Part shown: positions 12,901-25,638 of the stretch, in pieces
Layout: every line of letters starts with the position of its first letter
Position numbering within the stretch: position 1 is the first letter of the stretch
Assembly: GCA_026413225.1 (NCBI GenBank)
Contig: CM048552.1
Span: 204,365,553 to 204,429,552 of the forward strand
DNA length: 64,000 nucleotides
Reading direction: 5' to 3'
Origin: Otis tarda
Lineage: Eukaryota; Chordata; Aves; Otidiformes; Otididae
The notes under the pieces: model-generated
The model's database searches: none
Told to the model about the DNA's origin: nothing
Seen by the model: only the letters and a program-made list of their open reading frames with translations
Position numbers and translations under genes: made by a program

Positions 12901-15900
12901 TTCACTTTCTGTGTATCTAAACCACAGCGGATCATCTGGAAAATAGGAGAACTTTCATTCCTATTTTCTCTCTTTAGATCATCAACTGTTCAAGGCATTT
13001 TCTTACAAACTAAAATAACAAAAGCTTGCACAAAACAACAAAATAACAAAAGCTTAGACCACAAGGCAGCAAATTATTATTAGTGCTACTTTTGGCAGCC
13101 TGGCAAAGAGAACCCTTAACACTTAATGTAACAAAGAGGGGAGGACTGGTAGGTATTTTGACCTGCTGGTTACTTTGTGTAGCCAGGCTAAAATTTTCAA
13201 AAAGTGTAGAACAATTGTTTTCTAAAGACTCTTTTTTTTTTTTCGTCAAGCTTATTGGAAGGAGAAAAGCAACATTTGCTCTGTGTGTGCGGACATACAG
13301 GCATGCACACGCACACACACACGGACGCGCGTGTCTTGGAAGTTGCTCACCACACCGTAATGAAGCAACCTCCCGGCGCTGAACTCCAGGTCCTCGGGGG
13401 AAATACTGACTTTGCCCTTTTCAATTTGCTGGGAAGAAACACTTAATTTCTGAGTTTGACTCAGTGAAAGGGCTGATAGCAGCCATACTGAAAAGCCTGC
13501 CTTTTGAATAAACACTGACTTGCTTATCCAAAAGGCAGGAAAATCACCTTTGGCTTGAAGGATTCAGCTGCGGCGTTGAGTAATGAGTTGAAAAATAACA
13601 TTGCACAGACCTGTCAAGGCACCTCTGCATGATCAGACTCAGCATTACACAAGCTGATGGCAGCCTGTGGTGGGAAGTTACCCACTGACAAACTTCTTCA
13701 AACCAAGTCAGCTCCTGGCTTGTGTAGTACAAGTCACAGTTGTCTCCCTGAGTCCTCTCTGAGAACGACTTATCTGTAAACCATTGGAAGCGCTTCAGGA
13801 GCTTTTTCAGCTTTGATCTCCACACGATGACACCTGTGACCTGGGCTATGTGGAAACTGTGACCTACAGAGGACAAGATGTGCCCAGCACAGGCCCTCCA
13901 TCCTGACTGGGAGATGCTGGCTGGGGCTGCTGTGTGGGGTGTTGGGGAGGGTGCTCAGCTCCGCACTGCGGTAACACCTGATCTGGGCTGGGGCCACTCT
14001 GACTTCACTACATGGACAGCAGTAGTGCTTCAAGCTGCACTTGATGCTTATTTTTGACTTGCCCATTCTCTCCGGGGTGGTAGATGGACCCTGGTCCCTA
14101 TCCCTGTCCCTGCTCTGCTCCTCTGGCTGGGTGCTGCAGGATGGCACCGCATTGAGGAGGACACTGTCCTGTCCCTTGCCATCACTCTCAGCCCCTGGCT
14201 CACCCGCCCTCGCCTGTCGAGGTGCCGTTCAGTGGGCACACTCTGCCGTATCCTTTTTTTAAAGCACAAGGACAGTTCCTTGTGCAATTGCTGAGCAGGT
14301 GTGGATGAAAAGCAAGGCTGTGCCGCACCACGCTCAGACACGACTGCAGCGTGCGCCCGGGCACTTGGCAGCACGTCCTGGCACGTGCCCTGCCCCAGAG
14401 GAGCAGTGCAAACAGGCACCTGGAGAAGGGCTGGTGTGCCTGTGAACTAATCCGCTTTTTCAACTACAGAAAAAGTCATAAAGACCAGGAGTTTGACCCA
14501 ATAAAAACTATTGCTTCTACCTATAAGAAGTGTCTTGTCCAAGTCCTTAAACTATCAAGGCTGCAACAACATTACCAATAAATGCACCTGAATTTCACTG
14601 CATAGTCATTTCGTACAAATCTGTTTATCTTTGTGTGAGATCCTCCCTAGAGCACAGGAAAGGTAACTCAAAACAGACTCAGGAATAATGGGATACAGTC
14701 TCTGCAGGGAAGCCAAGGCGACTCTTTACACAATCTTTAAAACCTCAAAAAAAAATTAGACACATCTTTTAACCTCATGAGGACTGGAGCCCTGAAGCCC
14801 TGATATGGATGAAACATGTGAGAAGTGTGAACACGACTGAAATGGATCACGGCACTCCAAGTTACACTGTGCTTGAACAGTTTGCTGTTTATATTAAGGC
14901 TCTGGGCACAGATAGTTTATAGAGCTTTAGTTGATGATTAATGTCTGTTACAAACATGTACAGAGATGTTAAATGTGCTACACACGTTGTAGATAGTATT
15001 ATAGATAGATGCAAGCCATTACTATAGGTAACCTATTGATCTGTTAGTCTTTGTGAAAAAAAAAAAACAAACCCAAAACTGTAACAGCTCGTTAGAAGTG
15101 AACATAACGTGAAGGGTGACCCAGCTTGCCCTAGGATGAGGATGCTCTCCTCACAGATGTTTCAGATAAATTCTCTGTATCTGTCAGCATGTTTCATCAC
15201 TTGCTCAACAGTTGTCCTATTAGGACTCACGTAAACCTTTTCTGCTTACAGAAGGAGCTTTGCTGAGTAGGATAAGTTTAATTTGGCTTTATTTACTGTA
15301 ATGTCCCGAAAATACCTCACTATCTACATATGGTCTGCCATGTTCGAGACACCTCTCTCTAGTCTGTGGCTGGTCCACAGTCTTGGGTTCCCTCTTATTT
15401 AATCCCAGTCTGGCCCCATCACCCCAGGTTTCCTCTCCCCAGCAGCTGGAGCATGCCATATGATGAGGGAGCTGTGGGTTCAAAGCCTCCAGGCAGCCTA
15501 GAGTTCACGTCTGCTGCTTCCTGGGTGTGTTTCATAACCCATGCTGCAAAAGGTGCCTGTCTCCGTGCCGTCACAGGGGGTGTAGGAAGTGAAAAGGCTC
15601 AGCCTCACCAACAAATCTGAACCCAAGAGAAAGGTGAGATTTCGGAGACACTCCACTTCTCAGCAGTGCTGCTTGCCTGAATCCCTGCTCAATGGGTCAA
15701 CTCTTGTTTGGAGATGCTCAGCTTTAACATCTCTGTCCCATGTGCACGGAAGAGACATGACTATACATCCATATACTGGGTTGTCTATATCAGCTCTGGA
15801 CGTCACTTGAATGCTTCCAGCTTCAGTGCTGCCACAGGCATTTACCTTGAATGACTTATACACAAAATACGAACAGCGACCTATCCCCAGTCCCAGCTCC

Positions 15901-16059
15901 CTCCCCATCAGCCTATCTCCTCACTAGACAGAGAACTCGATACAATATGTTATCTGCCCCTGGGTTCCTCTTAAACACTGGTGGTCTCTTTCTTGGAGTC
16001 CATCTAAAGCATCTCAGTGGTTGCCACGTGAGCACAGCAGTCTGAACTCTCAGGCTAGC
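12901..16059. other. Non-coding stretch with CA-rich tract
   Basis: No gene or repeat family is recognised. It contains the alternating purine-pyrimidine tract at 13301-13334 (listed separately), a T run near 13232-13243 and an A run near 15057-15067. Frames of up to about 125 codons around 13.77-14.46 kb overlap on both strands in a GC-richer patch and look like chance openness. Confidence 0.55.
13301..13334. repeat. Alternating purine-pyrimidine (CA)n/(CG)n tract
   Basis: From GCATGCACACG through the CA repeat to ACGCGCGTGT, purines and pyrimidines alternate almost without break; there is one phase slip at the GGA of 13323-13325. Such sequence is a microsatellite and is prone to adopt left-handed Z-DNA. 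The surrounding bases are not obviously part of a larger element. Confidence 0.85.
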
Positions 16060-16131
16060 CCTACTTCAGGCAGGAGGTGGGGCCAGAAGATCTCCAGGGC
16101 CCCTTCCAACCTAGGTTTTTTCCTCTGATCA
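16060..16131 (+). mobile_element. Old CR1 LINE 3' end fragment
   Basis: The words GGCAGGAGGTGGGGCCAGAA, GATCTCCAGGGCC and CCTTCCAACCTAGG match the layout of the 3' end of an older CR1 subfamily, in which GATCTCCAGAGGTCC-type sequence precedes CCTTCCAACCT. Only about 70 bp are recognisable, and the terminal octamer repeats are eroded. Confidence 0.65.
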
Positions 16132-18631
16132 GTGGAGAAATGCCTATAGGCTGATTTAGTTGCAGAAACGATGCTGGGGCCAGGCTGCGACCTGCACTGT
16201 AATGTCACAGCAAACCCCGAGCGCAGTGTCAGACAAGTCCTGCTGTGTGGGAGGATAGTGGTATTGTCACTGATAATAAAGTTACAAAGGCACAACTGAC
16301 AAGGAAATGCCCAACTTCCACTCAAATATTGATTGCCATGGACTCATTCTGGATGTGCCAGTATTTTTGGAATGACACAGCTGAGTTTTCTGGCTATTTG
16401 ACATACAATAAAAAAAATCCACCATTTAATTTTCTTTATTTTGTAGCTATTTGTAATCAAAACCTCCAGAAAAAGAAATAGCTGTCATGACAATTAGGGA
16501 ATCTGTGGTTACACACAAAAGCTTGAAAAAGAAAAACGTTTTTCAAAGTGCCCTATACATCCCAGATGTGGAGTGTTTGAGAGAAGGGACAGAGTCAGCA
16601 CCAAATTTAACTTGCCCTGGCTCCTCCCTGGGAAACATCTGCCAGGCACTCGCACGTGTCTGTAGTAAGGTAGCGCTTGCTCACAAACCCTTGTTTGTCA
16701 GAGTTGCAGCAGGTGGGAGATGCCATCTCTCCAGCCTTTTCAAGATTTATAGATTAACAACCACACCTTGAAATACCATCCCCTCGTGAGCCGGGCAGCC
16801 AGTCAAGGGCCTCGAGCGTGCTTTCATGTGTGGTCAGTATGTAACTCTGATTTATGAGCGAGCGCTGCCTTTTGTACTGGTTACAGATGCCTGTCTGCTT
16901 TTGACAGCACGATCACATCGCCGTTCAAGTGAAAGACAGCTGTTATGTCATACTGCCGGTAAGCAGGAAAAAAATGAAAACTATGGTAGAATATTAAGCA
17001 ATCCAGAGCTGGGACTTACTCTCCGTTGCAAAATCCTCTCTGGCAGGCTCTTGGGACACTACCGTCTACCAGAGGTGCACTTCCAACAGTGTACTGAGCA
17101 AGGAGCCAGCCCCGTGGTCCCTACGGGCAGCTGTGGGCAAAGCAAACAGGCAGCCTGGCAGCGTTCCTCGACCGAGCACAAGGAGGCAGGTTGTGGAGTT
17201 GTTTATGAACAAAGAGATAGTGAGAGATCCAAAACAGGAAATCCAAGTTTTGCAAACCAGTACAGCGTGTCCTAAAAAGCAGTAAACATCATTAAAATGA
17301 TTTAATGATTTTTATATATGTACATGCTACCTTCCTTCTGGCCGGACTGTAACTGCCTGGCTCCCATGTTCCTACAGGCAACGGGGCACTACTTTGTCTT
17401 TTGCATCCGTCCTTCTCATGCTTCTTTCTCTTCGGTTTCTGGCCAGAGTGCACCTTCTTCCCTTTCCCTCTAAAGAAGTCTCCGTAAGAGCTTTCTGGCT
17501 CTACAACAACGAGCATAGAAGTAAGAGACGGTCTCAGAGCAGAGAAATGAGCTTTCACAGACTGCTCCAGCCTGTGACTCTAGTGAAGCCACAAACAGTT
17601 AGCCTGCTAAAGATGTTCCCAAAGACTGCCTCAGCATGATAACACAAGGCTGGGAGCCAAGGGTGAGTACAGTAATTGCTTTACCAACACAATAGCTGAG
17701 TCAAAAGCAGAATGCAAAGTGAAACACTTAAAATTAAAAGTGTTTATTGAACTTCAGAGTACTCTGCCCAGGCTGTGAAGATGTGTCTGCCCATTGCCTC
17801 ACCATACCTCCATCATGATGATCCCCTTCTCATCAGGGAGGGAGGACCTTAGTAAAGGTCCAGGAGAGCTACCTCGGCATCAGGAAAGGGAAGGAGAAGC
17901 TGGTTCAGCTCCCACCCCCATGCAATTGTAAGTTTTTGAGTACTAAGCACTGAAAGCCTTGGAAGTGCAGGAAAACGGTACCTGAATTGTGTCTTAGAGC
18001 TGACTGTGCTTTGCCTTTACAGGGTATATTCTGGTTTCCCTTATCCTCATATTTCTACAAGTACACTGGAGAGAGTCATCACTTTGTAGTGGGTTTGGCT
18101 GGGCCCTGCAAGGAGCAAGAGGATCACTCCATGCTTTTATGTAGAGAGTTCATGTCCTTGTGAGATGAAGACTGTCATCCTCTGCTGATACAACATGAAG
18201 TAAGCAGAATTATGCCAACCGATAGCAACTTCAGATCTTACCCAAAGCTTACAGCTAACCTTTGTGTTTGGAAAAATAGGGGCCAGTTGGACTCTGAGTC
18301 CTGTCTTGGATTTCTAATTCTTCTCCAGAAGATAATGTCCAACCTGGTGTGTAGTTTGTATCCTTAAGTGTTCTAGGATGAAAGGCTAGACTGAAAGAGA
18401 AAATACAAATTAAGTTGTGCACCTGCACAGGGCTTTTGTTCAAATGTAGGATACACTTCACTTGGACATCAAAGAATTTGTCACCTCATTAATACCGTCA
18501 AATTAGACATTCCCTTACCTGAGTCCTCTGTGAAACCTGAACCTCTAGACCTACTCCAGGCACACACATCCTTCCCCATCCGTCCTTGCAGCTCCTCTCC
18601 TGGACCATTCCTTCCAGAGGGTCAGGGTGGA
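16132..18631. other. Non-coding stretch
   Basis: No gene or repeat family is recognised. A 149-codon frame at 16826-17275 and several shorter ones lack recognisable domains, and I see no supporting splice structure. Confidence 0.55.
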
Positions 18632-18726
18632 GGGGCTGGACCCTATCTCTGTAGCTGGCCTGGGGTTGGACACCATCTCTATGTCGACTGGCCTGCGGTT
18701 GAATCCTATCTCTCTGCTACTGGACT
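18632..18726. repeat. Degenerate minisatellite, three copies of 30-33 bp
   Basis: Three head-to-tail units, about 18632-18661, 18662-18694 and 18695-18726, each follow the pattern G-GG-TGGA-CC-ATCTCT followed by a CTGG-CT ending. The units differ by substitutions and small indels, so the array is old or evolving without homogenisation. It lies in the GC-richer part of this stretch and overlaps short chance frames. Confidence 0.8.
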
Positions 18727-21461
18727 GGGGACATTGGGATATTAACGGGGGAGGTGGAAAGCACAGGTTGGAGGCTGCAGATTTCCACCTACACCCAGTG
18801 TGCCCAGGCTGCCCACTGACAGACAAGGGGAAGCCAGAGGATGCTTGAGTCTCCTCTGGAAGCTGTGCCCTAGGAAGTTTTGGGACTGACTAAATGGGTG
18901 AGGGGACATCAGTGATGGTGTTTTGGTACCTGGGGCTCACCGGGGCAGCACAGAGCAGTGTTGGGTCCCAACACAAGATTTTTCACCATTCATCCAGGAT
19001 GGTTTTAATGTCAGGAGCAGCAGGGACTTCCCCTCCGTTCCTGGGAGCCACGGGCACTGCCTGACATGTTCCTCTGTCAGGCTTTTCCTCCCTGCAGCCC
19101 GAGCTTTGCCTGTCGTGATGCTATTTCTCAAATCAGAAGTGACATCCTCTTCCATGAGGCATTCTGTGCAATGTTTTCTCCTAGTCCTTTATCAAAAAAG
19201 AGAGAAACAAGAGCAGCCTCAGACAGTACCAGGTGTCTGAAGGATGGATGTTCACACTGTTTCTGCACGTATTCCAAGAGTTTCCACATTTTTCTTTGCC
19301 TCTTTCAGAAGAGGATAGTTACAGCCTCCTGCTGCTCCCTCTGCTCCCATACCCAGCAACTCATCTTTCTCAGCTCTGCAGAACCGGACTGCTTTGCTTA
19401 AGGCATCATCACTCAAAATCCTCAGTCACCAGTGTGACATTTCCAGGTATAATGTTACAATGCTGCTGTTCAACTTCTAGCGCTCAAATCCTCAGTAGTG
19501 TGGGAAGGGTAAAAAATAAACGATTTAACATGTTTCTCTGTTTACTTTTAAAATGTTTTCACAAATGAGATGTGGGAGTTATTTTGCTGAGAATGAGTAG
19601 GCACTGGAAAATGGTGCCAAGAGTTGAATTTTGAAGGACATCTGAAAAAGACCAAAGGGGCCATTGGGCAAGCCAGCAAGAAAAAGCCAGAAAGGAAAAG
19701 TCAGCAGTTGTGAAAGCGTGAGCTGGAGAGAGCCTGGCTGGGTTTTGGCTGTGCTGGCTGAAGGCAGTGTGGAAGTCTGGATGTGCTATGGAGGAAAGCA
19801 GAATCTGGATGGGACACAACTGTGTGGAGCACAGGAAAGGGAAGACTCAACCAAGTCAAGATTCAGGCCTGAATTAGGGTTTTGGAATAACAGGGAGAAA
19901 GTGGGGCAGGAGGTTTCTGGAGAGGGAGGGTGCTGTTTGCTTTTTCTCAGTGGATATCAACAGCGTTGAATCTTCCTTACATTTACACCTGTCCTACACG
20001 TTGGTTATGGGTTGGGTATTTGAAGGTGCCCCTGGCAGTCTGGTTCCCAATTCCCACCAAGCTTTGAAGCAACGTGGATGCTCAGTTGTCACAAAGTGAC
20101 CTTGAAAAACCCCATCCAATGTGCAGAAAAAAAACCAACCTTCTAAGACTGCAGCTTCAATGAACGTGTAACGCTTGCTGGCACCAGGATGGGACATGAG
20201 ATGAAAGCTGACTCAGAAAGATCACCTCGTACTCCATGACTTCATTGCTTTCAGGAACAACCAGGTGTTTCTTGAGAGACTCCAATCCACCTGGCTGAGG
20301 GTGGTGGGAAGAGGGAATGGGGAAGATTGCTGGGCAAATCATCTAATTGCAGGAATTGATGAATATGACACACTGTGGGGAGAAACATCTCTGAAATATG
20401 CTCTTTTCAGATGAATCAGAGGAAAATTCAAACCAAAGCAACATAGTAGATACAAGGCTAGGATTATTTTTTAAACTTTATTTATAACACAGCAATGTCC
20501 AGTGATTTTAGGGGCCTCATCTAGGCATTCAACAGAAGCCCACACAGTTACCCTATAGTTTATAATCTACGGGGCAGACACTTAGGGAGACGAAGAGTGG
20601 GATTTGCTTGAAAGTCACTGAAAATCTGTAGAGGCTTGCAGAACATTAGAAAAAGCATAAGAATAAGTCAAGCTTACAAAATTCTCACAAGTCCTCAGGC
20701 CATCCAGGGGCTCACACCAAGGTGCCAAAGAAGCACCTTGTGTTTTCAAAACTTTGAAGAAGCCCTAGTAGAAATCCAGTCCATGAGAATGTTTTATGAA
20801 GAGGATTGCACTGGAAAAATGGCCCAGGGGGGATACAGCTCTGCAATTAGACCTTGCTGAGGAGCTGTGTCACATCACTGCTGGCATCTCATCAGGTTTG
20901 ACGTGGGAGTAGAGCTGCTTCATCATGGTCTCGACCCTTGCCCTCACCCTCTGCCCTTCCCCAAGCACTGCTGAGCCCATGAAATGGGGCCGCAGTGAAA
21001 GAATGGTTTGCACGGTTTGCCACTCACGTCTTGGTCAGGTGACAGGCATCTGGGAAGGTGTCATATGCCCAGGCTGGAAAGACAGTAAGTCAGGAAAGCA
21101 GCTGGGACCTCACTGGGATGGACCGAGGCAAACAGCCTGCATCCTCCATCAGCAGCAAGGGCTGCGGAGGCAAGGATGAGACTATTCCTACAGAATGGTC
21201 CCAGCCTGCATCCCAAGCCCTGTGCTAATGCACGAGCCCTCCATGCACAGGCCATTTCAGCATTTCATCCTTCTCACCATTCCAAATAAGCCATTGCCAT
21301 GTTTTGGAGGCTCATAGCACAGATACAGACTGTCCACTGCCTGCTAGCCTGAGTGTCCAGATGCTTTCCTGGCCTGCTTAATGAACATAGTGGCATATAA
21401 AGAGCATATAGTGGCACTCTGGCTTCAGGGAGGAGAGCCTTGCTCCTTTGTAAGGAGTGTA
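18727..21461. other. Non-coding stretch
   Basis: No gene or repeat family is recognised. Frames up to 111 codons near 19.07-19.57 kb overlap one another in different phases and show no domain. A run of eight A with CC lies near 20128-20136. Confidence 0.55.
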
Positions 21462-21500
21462 AGGAGTTAAGTACCTTAACACAGTTAAGGTACTTCTCCT
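21462..21500. repeat. Short perfect inverted repeat (hairpin)
   Basis: The arms AAGTACCTTAAC (21469-21480) and GTTAAGGTACTT (21484-21495) are exact reverse complements separated by ACA. The stem resumes beyond a two-base bulge with AGGAG (21462-21466) pairing with CTCCT (21496-21500), giving 17 bp in total. It is too short for an ordinary animal pre-miRNA and has no known element around it. Confidence 0.9.
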
Positions 21501-24500
21501 GGAATAAGAGCATCTGCATATGGGGATAATCACAGGGGCAAGCCTTCTCCATCAAGACGGGAAATTCATTCTTTAGTGTAGAAGTGGCCCCCAGTGAGCT
21601 GCAATGTCTATGGCCAGGACCAAAATGGATGGTTTTCACTTGCTGATGCTTACAGTTTGAAAGGAAGTGCATCCTCACACAAATGAACTCTGTCCTCAAG
21701 TTGTTTTGTAGAACTTCAGAGTGGCAGGAACAAACAGGCTGTTTTTTGGCACTGAGCACTGACCCCTTTCAAGAAGCATGATTTTGTGAGAGGGGATTTC
21801 AGAGGGTGCCCAGCTATTCAAGCATCGGCGCAGAGGGAAGCTCATAACATCCCTTCCTCAAAATTTCAGTACTTCCTTCATCTGTGCTGGTCCCTCGTTC
21901 CTCCAGGGAGGGTTACACAAAGGGCACAGTCAGGTTTTCACTTCCGGACTCTCTAAAGGGGAAGCCTAGAGCCAAAATCAAGCATCTGCTTGCAAATTTT
22001 GGATTTGCCATTAACACAGCTTGCTATGCATCCAGCATTCTGCAGAGGAGATTTTGCAGGCACGTGCAAGAAAATTAAAGAGGATGGATTAAAGCTTATA
22101 GTGTGAATAAAGGGGATTCAGGGTTTTAAGCACTCAGAATCTGCAAAAGGAAAACTTCCTTACACTGTTCTGGTCCTCTCTGGCTGCTCATTGTATTCAT
22201 TTGGGTCTGGTTCAGTAAATGAAAGCCATGAAGCATCAGCCCAGTGTTGCCTGAGGTGTCTGCAACTCCCTGTCACCCTGACACTGAACAGTCATCTCAG
22301 GCTGTGGTCTCACCTCTCAAATTGGCACAGATTTCAGAAAGTCACCATTAACCTGCCTCCGGCCTCTCCCTTTCCCAGTCCCGCACCCTCTTCTCCACCA
22401 GGCTCTCAGGAGGAAGCAAGCGCGGTGATGGCTGGTGGGGAAGCAGTAACTAAACAAAGGTATGGAAATGCTGTTGTGTAGCGTTTAATCTTCTTCATTT
22501 TCTCTTTAATTGGAAGCCTAAATGAAGCTAGTTTTTACTTAGGGAAGTAGTTGAAACATCCACAGCTTTTAACAAACATGACGCTCAGCTGGAAGGGCTC
22601 AGCTTTTCTAAGCAAGGAAGGTTTGGTGTTGGTATTTGTTGAACCATCATTAGACCTAAAGATGTCTCCTTTACAAAACATTAAGCAAGCCAAAGTCTGT
22701 GCTACACTGATCTTTCAGCATTACAAAGCAGAAATGGAAAAGTGTCATTTAATTATGTGGTCTGGTAGAGGAGGGCTGATGAGCTTTGGGCTCCAGGAAG
22801 TTTAATATTCAATGTCTCTTTGCAATGTGAGGTCTTGCTCTGGTCACAGGTCCCTATGTTGGATGGGGAGCCACTATCTAAAGCAATCTGAGGAGTTTAC
22901 TTTGAAGATACACATTGCATGTGTCAAGCTGCCTCCTTGACATTAAAGCTCCAGAAGAGCAGGCTGCAAGAGATCTGCTGGGTCAGCGAGTCTGGATCCT
23001 TTCTACAGCCAAAACGTCAAAGGCTGCCTACCATACCCCGAGCATCTGGTTTTACGCAACTAGAGTGTCCTGCTCCTGATGAAAGACTCCTCTTGTATTT
23101 CCGAATAGAATAAACTCGCTGCTGGTTTATATCCACTTGTTGTTGGGCTAATATTATCTCCAGTTTAAAGAGTTTTTCTCCTTCTCAGATTTTTGTCCTG
23201 ATGATCTCATAGACAGCAATCCTATCCATCAGGCTTCATTTACTGGGTCAAACATCTCCAGCTCTTTTCACGTCTCAGGACCACCTCAGCACAAGCAACT
23301 CCTGGCAAGGCCTAAGATGTGTTTCTCTGGGGTCAGGCTGAAAATGTCACCAAAGTGTTACACAGGGGACCTGTCAGCATGGCTCCCTGCTCTCTTCACG
23401 TGGGATAAGTAAAGACTTGCACCTTTCTGAGCAGCTGGTGGCCAGGCCACTGGTTCCCCGGGCTTCACCAAGGCTTTGCAGCTGCTTGCTAAGGGCAGAC
23501 AGGCAGAGAGATGCTTCCTCTGAGAACATTGCTGAGCAGCTCATCCCATGGCGTGGCACGGGGAGACAGCTGACTCCGGAGGCAGGGGAACACACCAGTT
23601 GGGTCCAGCAAGGGAGCGGGGCTGCTTCCTTGTTCCCCCTGCCCTCCTGGCTGCTGTGTGCCCTGAGACGCCCTGCGGTCACTTGCCGGGATGTGCAGTT
23701 TGTCTCTGGCTTTGCGTTCCTCATCTGTGACCTCCCAAGGAGCTGGCAGTCCAGCATCAGCAAGACCCTCCAGATGGAAAAGTGTTCCAGGAAGGCTCTT
23801 GGTACACAATGAATTGCCTATGGATCTCCCTTGTGAAGAATTAACATTTTTGCTTCCTGGCTTTGCTGTCAAAACTGCAAAGATGGAGGATCATTTCCAT
23901 TTTTTGTCCCCCTCACATGTTTGTGCATAATGCCCAGTTATGTTGAATCTGGTCCCAAAGTGCCTTTGCTGGCCAAGCAGGCATGGAAGAAGCTGTGTGG
24001 TGTGAATACAGCAGGTTCGGTGAGGGATGTGCAATGAGAGAGTCTGTAGGGAGAGCAAACACGAAGGGAGCCTGAATGGAGATATACAAGATCATCCACA
24101 CATGGGCACGTAGGGCTATCTGGACAGCCTCCCAAGGCTGGCAGATGTAGCACAGGAGCTAAGGGACACCCATACCCTTTTGGAGCAGCAGCTAGAGGTG
24201 AGATGGGGATGTCCAAGGGCATCTGAAATGGGTTTAGAAGCTGATGTTTAGGTAAAGGAGTCCCCAGCCTTCAGCAACTGGAATGGGACCCTCAGTATCC
24301 AGATTGCAAATAAACAGCCGTATGGTAGAGGCTTGAAGTGCCTGAAGGTAAAGCTGAATCTCACCCTAAATGTCATAAAGGTGTTTAGGCCTTATCCATA
24401 ACTGCCTCTGATATTTGTGCAGGCACCTACGGCTGCATGCTGGAAGCACCTTCTGCCAAGCAAGACTGGAATATTCTCTAGTGTAAAAGAAATTGTGTAA

Positions 24501-25552
24501 CTGGTGTAAAAGAAATATGAAGTGTTTTAATGCTTCTGGTGTATTGATGTAACTACATATATTTGGTATGCAGTTGCATCTTAAAGAAGTGAAACAAATA
24601 CGTGCTCGTCTACCACAGCCTCTGTGTTTACCCAGCACTGATTCCGACAGCGCAGCCAGGCACTCACTCTTCTGCAATATTTCCTCTCCGAGCGGACAGC
24701 AGAGGAAGGTCGTGCTGAAGCTGCTCTGCAACGTGAGCTGTGACACGTGCTGGAGTCCTGGTCTGCAGGGTCTGAGCCTGACTGCAGCACAGTTCTTTAC
24801 ACTAGCCTGAAAAGCCAGGTTTCCTTTGCTGGAAATAAGTGAGGAGAGAAGGAGGATTGTCACCTTGATATGACTTCAGAACAAAACCAGGGCAGGGACC
24901 CGGATCCAGGAGTTTAAAAGCATTCCCATCTTCGAGTTTAGTTCCAATTGCTGCAGAAAAGTGCAGCTGCACAAACGTTTTGAGACTGGCACCCGCACTG
25001 TGCCTGCACCCATGGGACCGACCGTATTCCCATCCGCCAGCTATGGGCACTGCCTGGCTGCCAAATGGGCTGGGACCCATCCCCTCTCTCCTCACTGCAG
25101 GAGGAGCTGTGCCATCTAATGGCTCAGGAAATCTGATTTTTCCCTTTCTAGCATAACTCCTGACCCACTGTATGACCTTTAGTGAGCTATATAGACACTC
25201 CAGCGCTCACTCTCTCACCTCAAAAAATAGGCTGACAATAGCTACCTTGTACATGGGGAGAGGGTTGTAAAGCTGGAGCTTCTACTGGAACACAGACTCA
25301 TGCTCAATATAGTGCTGGATACATTAATAAATAGGATTTTAGGACGTATTTCTATGAGGGAGAGACTCAAATCAGCACATCCAGTTCTGTAGTCCCCAGT
25401 CCTCACTGGGAGAACTGTGAATCCGTATCTTGCCGAAGGGAAGAGCTGTTTGATTAAACGGTCCCTGTCGTAAGCACCAAATATATCACACGTGCAAACA
25501 GACCCTAAGCCCAGACCCCAGGAGCCAGTTGCCCAGATGCCTTTGGGGATCT
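21501..25552. other. Non-coding stretch
   Basis: No gene or repeat family is recognised. A GC-richer patch at 23.37-23.93 kb holds overlapping frames of up to 131 codons on both strands. A 165-codon minus frame at 24366-24863 also has no recognisable domain and is opposed by plus-strand frames. Confidence 0.55.
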
Positions 25553-25638
25553 GGGCCTAAGGGCTCATTCCAACCAGCTGAAGTCAAGGGGACTATCCCT
25601 ATATTTAAGTTTTTGCTGGATGATGGCCAAGGGCTCAG
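25553..25638. repeat. Possible palindromic MITE remnant
   Basis: CCAACCAGCTGAAGTCAAGG is followed by GGACTATCCCTATATTTAAG and a TTTTTGCTGGATGATGGCC block. This order of words resembles the archosaur/turtle palindromic repeat built on AAGTCAATGGGA and its reverse complement with GGCC-type ends. Partial self-complementarity is visible: AGTCAAGGGGA against a decayed TCCCTATATTTAA arm. It is heavily decayed, and the family assignment is from memory. Confidence 0.42.
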
